This document shows, in pieces, positions 28,301-37,300 of a DNA stretch of 64,000 nt. The stretch spans positions 20,403,594-20,467,593 of the forward strand of contig CM055881.1 in the NCBI GenBank assembly GCA_029582165.1. Direction: 5' to 3'. Numbering within the stretch: the first letter of the stretch is position 1; each line of letters opens with the position of its first letter. The translations under genes were made by a program, and so were the position numbers. Under the pieces are notes generated by a model. The model saw only the letters and a program-made list of their open reading frames with translations, was not told where the DNA came from and made no database searches. Source of the stretch: Portulaca oleracea (Eukaryota > Streptophyta > Magnoliopsida > Caryophyllales > Portulacaceae).

Positions 28301-31300
28301 TCCTTTTGTAATTGTCCCATATTCTCTTCCAATTCAATGTATGCATTTACATTGTTGAGGAAGAGCATTGAATGCTTATGAATACAATTGAGTTCTCTCT
28401 CTAACTTTCTCCTCTCAGAGTCTTGTTTACTTTACCCTCAATTTAACTGTTGTGATGTTCAAACCAAATACTTTATGGAGTTGTGGTGGTCTAACCTTTA
28501 GCAATTCTTGGTGAGTTTGATAGTTGTTGGGTGATGGTTCTCCTTTATCCCAAGCCCTTATATTGTTTGGGTTGTAAGTTCTAGGGTTTGTTTGTGATAA
28601 TCATCATCTTCTTCATCAAAGTCGTCATCTCAAGCATCTAATCCCTCCACGGTATGTTTCATGTGGTATCAAAGCTCAGGTTTGGGTTTGCTTGAGTTCT
28701 TGTTTTCTTCAATCGTATAATTAGGGTTCGTACCAATTTGTATTTGATGTGGAATTCTCTGATACTACGACTCTTCTAAATAGTAGCCGTATCCGTGTCC
28801 GACACAACACGACACGACGTGGATATGGACACAGGATATGTGTCCAGACACCCACTTTGGCAATCGGACACTTCTGAGTTGTCCTTGGATGATCCATAAC
28901 TTGAAGTGGTTATTTTGGAGGATGATGTAGAGCGAATACACTCATGCTAACTAGGGAAATTTTGATTGTTTTATGGATTAACTCCATAAGTTTACTATTT
29001 ATTTTTATGTTAGATTTTATCTATATTGTTATTATTGTTTTATAAATAATGATTATGAACTTTTTAAGTCTACATTGTTATTATTGTTTTATAAACAATG
29101 ATTATGAACTTTTTAAGTCTACATTGTTATTATTGTTTTTATAAATAATGATTATGAATTTTTTAAGTATTTAGCTTATCATAATAGTTGTGTGTGAACC
29201 CATATCCGTGTCCGTGCAGTGTCGAAATCTGAGACCACGTCCCGAGTCCTACAAAGCAAAAAAATTGTGTCAGGCCCTCGGATATGTGTCGAGTCGACAC
29301 CCTACCAGTCGAGTAACATAGGTGGAATTTGGGTACTCCTCCCCTTCCCCACCCGTCCATTGTGTTATCAATTTGGCGTTGGTGTTGTTGTGGTCTCGAT
29401 TGTGCTAAAAAACACAAAGAACCTAAGCGAACATAAGCGAAATACAAGAAAACTAAGGTCCACAAATTCTTCCTCAAACACATTCGTCTCTAATCCTTTC
29501 CTTCCGATATGGAAGATGAACAAAATCCCAACCGAGGAACAAGCCAACAAAGGTTCGAAAGGGTCTTTCTTTTGAAAGGTCAAAATTCTAAGCCGAGAAG
29601 CGATTGACTCCGTCTGACAAACTCTTGGAACCCTCGTGAGCGACTTGCCTAAGTAATGCACCTCGAGACCCGATCCGAACTTGGAGAAGAGAGACCCCTA
29701 GAGTCCTCGTCGTCCTCCCTCTTTGGAGTAGAGTGATGATGGTAGTGGCTGTGTACGAATGAGGCAACACTGAAGAAGGGGAGAGAGACCACCATGGGAT
29801 GAGTTCCATGATATCAAGGTCGAGCTTCCGGAATTCAACGGTTCCACCGATCCCGATGATTACTTGGAGTTGACTCTAATGGTAGAAAGAATCTTTGAGG
29901 CCAAGGGGTATAGTGATGGAAAGGCCTTCAAAGTGGCGGAGCTTGGAACTCAACAATGTGGCCTCCCTTTGGTTTGAGAGCGTGAAAGCGGAACGGGACT
30001 GGGATGGAAATGGCAAGATCACCTGATAGGCCGCAAGTGCACGGGTGAAATTGTAGCATAAATCAAGGTCGTTCCCACAGGGACTTTTCCTTTCAACGCA
30101 CTGAACTAGCCTCCTAGTTGATCGCTAAGTCGATCCGGTTTTTGTTTTGAATCAACTAAATCTAATTCTAATCACAATCAAGGTCTAAACAAACGAATAT
30201 TCACAAAACTATTCTGATTTAATCAAGGTAAAAAGGCGTTCAGGGGATGAAACCTAAGTCAAATAACGAATCAACGACATGGATTGAACTTTCATTTCAT
30301 TAATTTGCACAATCAAGGTTCGATAATCGCATAGAATACTTCGCAATGAGATTTTGTCACTAGAGCGAATTGCGAGACTAACGAAGCACCTACTTTCGTG
30401 GTTATTTTGATTTAGTCGAGTTAAAGATCTAATTATCTCGAGAACCCTAGTTAAAACTTCTATGTCTAGATAATTTTAACTAGTTTAATCTAGGTTTTGG
30501 GTAGTCGAACTTCTCCTTTCGGTGCTTCATTCAACAACCTATTAACATGCGATTGGTGATCAAGCAAAAGCGATAACAATTCAAAGACCGAATAGATTGA
30601 AACAAGCTAAATTCATGATAATTCAATCCAACAAAGTCGATTCATCAAGCGACTTGAAAGGTTCATCCCTAAACTAAAAGGACTACTCGCGATTCATGAT
30701 TAAAACTACAAAGCAATTGAAATGTATTCTAGAAAGCATATGAAAATCTATGAGAGAATGAGAAATAAACCCAGTGAAGAAACAAACTTGCTAGGAATCA
30801 ACAATGGAGGACTTTTGCTCCTCCACCAAAGTATGTTCAAATTGCTCCTCGATCTTCAATCGTCTCGATCTTGATGATGGAATGGAATATGGATGATGAA
30901 TGATATGATTAGAGCATGAAATGGATGATGGTGGATGATGATCCCTACTCTCTAGAAAATCCGCGTAATATAGGCGAATATCAACTCAAAACCGCCGAAA
31001 ATGAAAAGACGGGAGAGACGCGGGCCGTGCGGGTAAGCGCGGACCGTGCCCGGGCGCGACGTGTCGACCACTGCTTGTATTTTCTCACTCTGGCCATAGA
31101 CACGACCCGTGCTTTCCTGGGGGCACCCGTGTCACTACTTTTTCGGGCCTAGGAGTACTTTGGGCCATTGTTTGGGCCTTGGGCGATCCAACATCTCACT
31201 TCTTGGTCCTTTAAGCTCATAACTTGGATCTACACTTGCTTTTTGGGCTCGGTTTACATCGATTCTTCACAAATTCCCTACAAAACTCACCAAACTCCAA

Positions 31301-34300
31301 ACCAAGTGTAATATGGGAAATTCGGGTATAAAATAACATAATCAAATCAAATATTCCCCAAATTCTCATCAAAACAACCAAGTTCTCATATATACAAGAA
31401 GTACTTATCATCACCTCATGGGTGGAACCGAAGAAGCTAATGAATCTGCGATTCTTGCCATGCACATACAAACAAGGCATCATGAGAAGACTCTTCACCC
31501 TTGAGCAGGGAAAAAGAAATGTAAGCGAATACATTCAGGAGTTTAAGCACTTGCTCATCAAGAGTGACCTTTAAGAACTTCCATAGCAGACTATGATGAG
31601 GTTTTTGAACGGTTTATCTCCTTACATCGCAAAGGTCGAGATTTAACCTTATCACTTTTGGATGACCTTGGCAACTTGGTTTTCTAAGGTTGACCGAAGG
31701 AAGAAGGACAAGGCTCTTTCCAAACCTTATGGTTGGCTCTTCTTCCCTCCTTCCTGGCCATCACAATCGGTCACTCCTCGGCCTACGGAAGCTCCTAGAA
31801 CTACTCCCTCGCCGAGGGTCAACAAGGGCAAGGAATCGCTTTTTCCTCCCCCAAGGAGCTTCCCAAGAAGTTTAAGGGCAAGCAATGTTTTAAGTGCCAA
31901 GGGTACGATCACTTTCAATGGGTGCTCAATGAGGACTTTGACGTTGCAAGAGGTTGAAGTGATTGAGGAAAGTCTTTTGGCTCACCAAGAGGAACACAAG
32001 GCGACTGTTTAAGATTGGGTTGAGTCTGATGAGGAAGCAGTTGTTGTCAAGGCTCACAATAGGGAGATACTTGTCTTGAGTAGAGTACTTCATGCCAGTG
32101 ATCCTCCTCTTGACAAGGCACAAAGAGAGATGATATTCCATACTCGGTGCATGGTTGGAGGCAAGGTTTGCAACCTCATCATCGATGGAGGTAGTTGCAC
32201 CAACGTGGCCTCGACTATCATGGTGGACAAGTCGGGCCTCCCCATCATTGCTCATCCTCCCCCGTACACATTGAAGTGGCTGAACAATAGTAGCGACCTC
32301 AAGGTAACAAAACAGGTCCTTATCGTTTTGTGTGAAGTTGTTCCGATGAGTGCGTCACATCTTCTTGGGTTACTCATGGCAATTTAACCGGTATGTGATA
32401 CATTGAGGGTTGCAGAACTTCTATTCCTTTGTCCACAATAACAAGAGTTACAAGAGGGTGAAACTTTCCCCCCTTAACACGCCATGAAATATTACCTACC
32501 AAAACCGGGGCGGGAAGTGAGAAGCCTAAACACTTGAGAGAAAAAGCCCTAAGTAAGGGGAAGGAAGTTCTTGCTTTACTCCTCTTAGAGGCGAAAAAAA
32601 GTAAGGAAGACATGCCCCTTCACCCTCTTGTAGCCTCTCTCATTGCCCCATTCAATGATGTGTTCCACATGGATTTGGTCGCCTGACCTTCCTCCCATTC
32701 GCAGCATTGAACATGAGATCGACCTTATGCCCGGGGCTCCCTTTCTCAACAAGTCTACCTGCGAGACGAGGAGCTTGACGTGAGTGGGCGAGCTCATTTC
32801 TAGAGCCGTCAGAGAGTATGAGTCCTTGTTCGTACACCTTTCATTTAGTACCCAAGAAGGATGGGACCTATTGTATGTGTGTTAATAGTCGAGCTATTGA
32901 CAACATCACCATCGAATATTGGTATCCTACACCGATGCTTGGCGACATGCTTGATGAGTCGCACGACTCTCGCATATTCTCAAAAATCGACCTCCGGATT
33001 GGGTACCATCAAATCCGGATGTGGGAAGGCGACGAGTGGAAAACAACCTTCAAGACCAACGGTGGGTTGTATGAGTGACTCGTTGTGCTCTTCGGCCTCT
33101 CTAAAGCCCCTAGCACCTTCATGCGTCTTATGAACGAGGTCTTGAGGCCTTACATCGGCGAGTTCGTGGTCGTGTACTTCGACGACATCCTCGTCTACTC
33201 TAAGTGTGAGGGCGATCATCTCTTGCACTTGGAGTCAGTTTTCACGATTCTATGTCAGTAGAAGTTGTTTGGCAAGCTTGAGAAGTGTGAGTTCTATACA
33301 TCTCAAGTCATCTCCGTCGGTTATATTTTGTCAGACCGAGGGATCTTGATGGGTCCCTCGAAGGTGGAAGCTATTCGATCATGGCTCATTCCCTCCACCT
33401 TTACGGTGGTGAGAAGCTTCCACGACCTTGCTTCTTTCTATCGCCAATTCATCAAAGGTTTCAGCAGAAGTTGCTTCTTTCTATCGTTAAATGCATGAAT
33501 AAGAGTACTTCTGAGTGGACCAAATCGGCTCATGAGTCCTTTGAGAAGCTCAAGGCTAAGCTTTGTGAAGCTTCGATGCTTGCCCACCTGGACTTCTCAC
33601 AAGTTTTTGAGCTAGAGTGTAGTGCAAGCGGAGTGGGCATTGGAGTCGTCTTTATGCAAAATCAACGGCCCATAGCCTACTTCAGCGCGAAACTCAATGG
33701 CTCAAGGAAGAACTACTCCACCTATGACAAGGAGTTCTATGCCCTTGTTTGTGCCTTCATCCATTGCTCACACTACTTGAGGCCTTACCAATTCGTCCTC
33801 CACTCCGATCATGAGTCGCTGAAGTACTTGAACGACCAACATAAGTTCAACATCTGTCATGCCAAACGGGTGGAATACCTCTAGAGCTTCAATTTTGCGG
33901 CCAAATACAAGGGAAGCGTCAATGTGGTGGCCGACGCTCTCTCCCGTAGGCATGCTCTACTATCGGTTGTGGAAGCTCATTTCTTGGCTTCCAACACATG
34001 CATGAGTTCTACGGGGAGGGTGAGGATTTCAAACCTCATCTCGAAGGAGATACTGGTCCTTATGTGTTGTAGGATGGATTCCTTTTGAAGGGGATCAAGT
34101 TATGCTTTCCTTAGTGTCCGTTGAGGAAACTGCTTGTGAAGGAGGTCTATGGTGGCGGTCTAGCTGGTCATTTTGGCATCAACAAGACCGTTGATTTGCT
34201 TACGGTGCATTTCTATTGCTCAAGAATGGGTGGCGTTGTACACGATGTGATTTCTAAATGTGTTACTTGCCACCATGCGTGGGCGATTCCACGAGGCTCA

Positions 34301-37300
34301 TACTCTGCTCATTGTTCCGAATGGCCCTTGGGGGGACTCAACATAGACTTCATTGTGGCTCTCCCAACTGGTCGAGGTAAGGACATTGTGATTGTAGTGG
34401 TGGTCCGGTTTTCCAAAATGGCACACTTCGTTACCTATGAGAGAACTGATGACGCTACTTATATCGCCAATCTTCCGGGAGATCGTAAGGTTGCACGACA
34501 TCCTTAGGACCATCCTCTTGGATAGGGACACCAAGTTCATCAGTCATTTTCGGTGTCCCCTATGGAAGCTCCCGGGTACGAAGCTCCTTTTCACCACGTC
34601 CCACCATTCCCAATTCAATGGCCAAATTGAGATCACCAACGAGACTCTTTCCACCTTGCTTTAGGGTCTTGCGAGTATGAGTCTGCGAGATTAGGACGTC
34701 AAACTGTGCCATGTCGAGTTCGCCTACAACTAAGCCCCCTCCAAAGCCACCGGCCACTCACCATTTGAGTTATGTTACGGGGTGAACCCTCTCACTCCTC
34801 TTGAGCTCCTTCCATCACCCTTGGAGTCGAGAGTGAACTTCGAGGTTAGTGAGAAGGCCCGGGAGGTTCAAAAGCTTCACCAACAAAACCGTGCACAAAT
34901 TGACAGGATCAACGAGGTCTATAAGGCACGGGTCAACAAGAACTGTTGGAACATCACCTTCAAGCCCAGGGACTTGGTTTCGCTCCATTTGTGGAATGAA
35001 CGGTTTCCATCGAGAAGGAAAAACAAGCTCATGCCATGGAGCGATGGATCGTTCAGGATCATGGAGAAGATCAATGACAACGCCTACAAGCTCGATCTTC
35101 CGAAAGACATGGGGGTCTCCTCCACCTTCAACATTGACAGTCTCTCTCCTTACTTTGAGGACTATGAACCCGATGAGGATTGAGCGAAAATCCTTTTAAT
35201 GAAGGGGAGGATGAAGTAATCCGTGTCCATACTCTCTTCTAGCGCAAGCCAAGAGGGAAGCGTCGTCTCGCACCCGTATAAAGGTTAAATTCGTCTGTGA
35301 CTCGGGAACTCCTAAGCTCGTTTTGGCTGTCTTTTAGATTGACCTCGAACCTCTTTGAATGGCTCGGAAGTCTTCACCAACATCGAGGGCTTTTTGGTCT
35401 TTTGGTCGTCCCGAGGGTGTGTTGGTCTTTTGGCATCATGGGGTTGGCCCGGGATGGACCTTGAAGACGAGAAGAAGGCTAGAAGAGGACACACAATCGG
35501 GCCCTTAGGTTGCCCGATCATGCCAAGGCCATGGCCTCTCTTTTGGGGTCATGCTCAGGTTGCACGAGCGTGCACCCTAGGGGCATGAGCATGCACCCCG
35601 CACGAGCAGGGACGGCACGATCCGTGCTATCTATGTTGCACGATCGTGCAACTGGGACCTTGGCTTGCAGATTCCAGCGCTGAAACTAGTGCACGATCGT
35701 GCCATGATGGGCGCACGATCGTACAGTCTTCAAACAACACGGGCGATTTTCTGGCGCTGAGGCTAGCGTACGATCGTGTTGTTCAGGTCAGATCTGTGTC
35801 TGATCAAGTTGGTTCTGAATTTTAGTAACTTTCTTTTGAATTCAGGTCAGATTTTTGTGCCTTATTTTTAGCTTTGGGGTTTGTTTTTACATATGTGATG
35901 TAGATTCATCATGCTTTAGCCTCACACAGAGAAATCCAAGGTCCATGGAGGGTGCATGGATACCATATTGGTACAAGGATATTACTTAGCTATCCAAATA
36001 ACCAAGCAAAACCAACGTTGGCATGAATTATCCAACAATCAACAAGGCTGCCAACGTTCTGGTGTGTTTAACTGTTAAATGAGTTATCTTTTGAAATTAA
36101 GCCCTAGGAGACGAAGGGCTATGAATAAGCTTTCCAAAAAGCTATCACACGTCCAATTTGGAGTTCGTTTGGTATGTCATTTAGATCAAACTGTTGGAGT
36201 GTACCTGTTAAAAGCCAACTCTGCCCAGCTTAGAATTTTGAGTTTGTTAAGGTTATTTTGGTCTTTTTACTTGGGTTTCGAAATTCCCTCATCATATATG
36301 ATACTAAGGATGTCCAAGGTGCTAAGGAAAGTGAGAGGAGGTGTCCAAGAAGGAGGTGGCATTATGATATTTGGCTAAGTCTTTTGTTGGTCCATTGAAA
36401 AACGTCCATGTGCAATGTTTGATGTGGTGGCTTACTCTTGCTTATGTTGGACGTGAATCATCAAGGGAGGTCAACTATGCAGTTGATTTTAAAGTGATTT
36501 AGCTTAGTTAAATCTTGTTTAGATGTTTTTTCATGTGTAGGAAACCTCATGTGCATCTTGGAGCTACTTGCTTGCTAGCTTAGTATGTATATATATTTGG
36601 AACTCTTGTAAGCTGGTTCATAATGTGAGTTTGAGTAATAGAGAGAGCCTTTGAAGCCTCCTTTGTTTGTGAGTAACTAATAACCCTCAAACTTCTACTT
36701 CAGTATCTTGATTTGGCTAATCAAGTGGTGTTAAGTAGAGCTTGTTAATGATTAAGTGGTGATTTCTGTATCTTGATCTTGCTCTTTTGGTAGTGTTTAT
36801 GTATCCAAAGGAGATTAGCAAGTCCAGCCCTTGTGGTTTGAGATTGCGGTGTCTTTGTATCATCATAAATCACTTATTTATCCCATCTTTCGTTTGCTTT
36901 TCTTTCTTTGAATCTGAATTCCTACTTGGTTTCGGATTGAAGAATACCTATCCATTCGAGTTCTTACTATTGGTGTGTGTCTGAATTCCTACTTGGTTTC
37001 GGATTGAAGAATACCTATCCATTCGAGTTCTTACTATTGGTGTGTGTCTAGCTAGGTGCACTTTGATCTCCTTGAGCTACACATATCACTATGCTGTCTT
37101 AGAAAATTTTATTAAGCATTACTATCTTTGAACTTCAGTAATTCGCATTTGGCTTTGAACAAAAGATGAGTAAAAGAAAAGAGTTCAGTGCTGGATTCAG
37201 GTTGGGTTCTGATTTTTTGAAGGCCACACCTGAATCTGAGCATGCTCCGGTTCTGTTTGTGGGGGCAAATTCTGATTGGAACTTGCATTTTAGGCTTCGA

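Noticed and set aside
28664..28680. tRNA-like sequence
   Set aside because: It is only the tRNA-complementary primer binding site of the retroelement; no tRNA gene structure is present here or elsewhere in the window.
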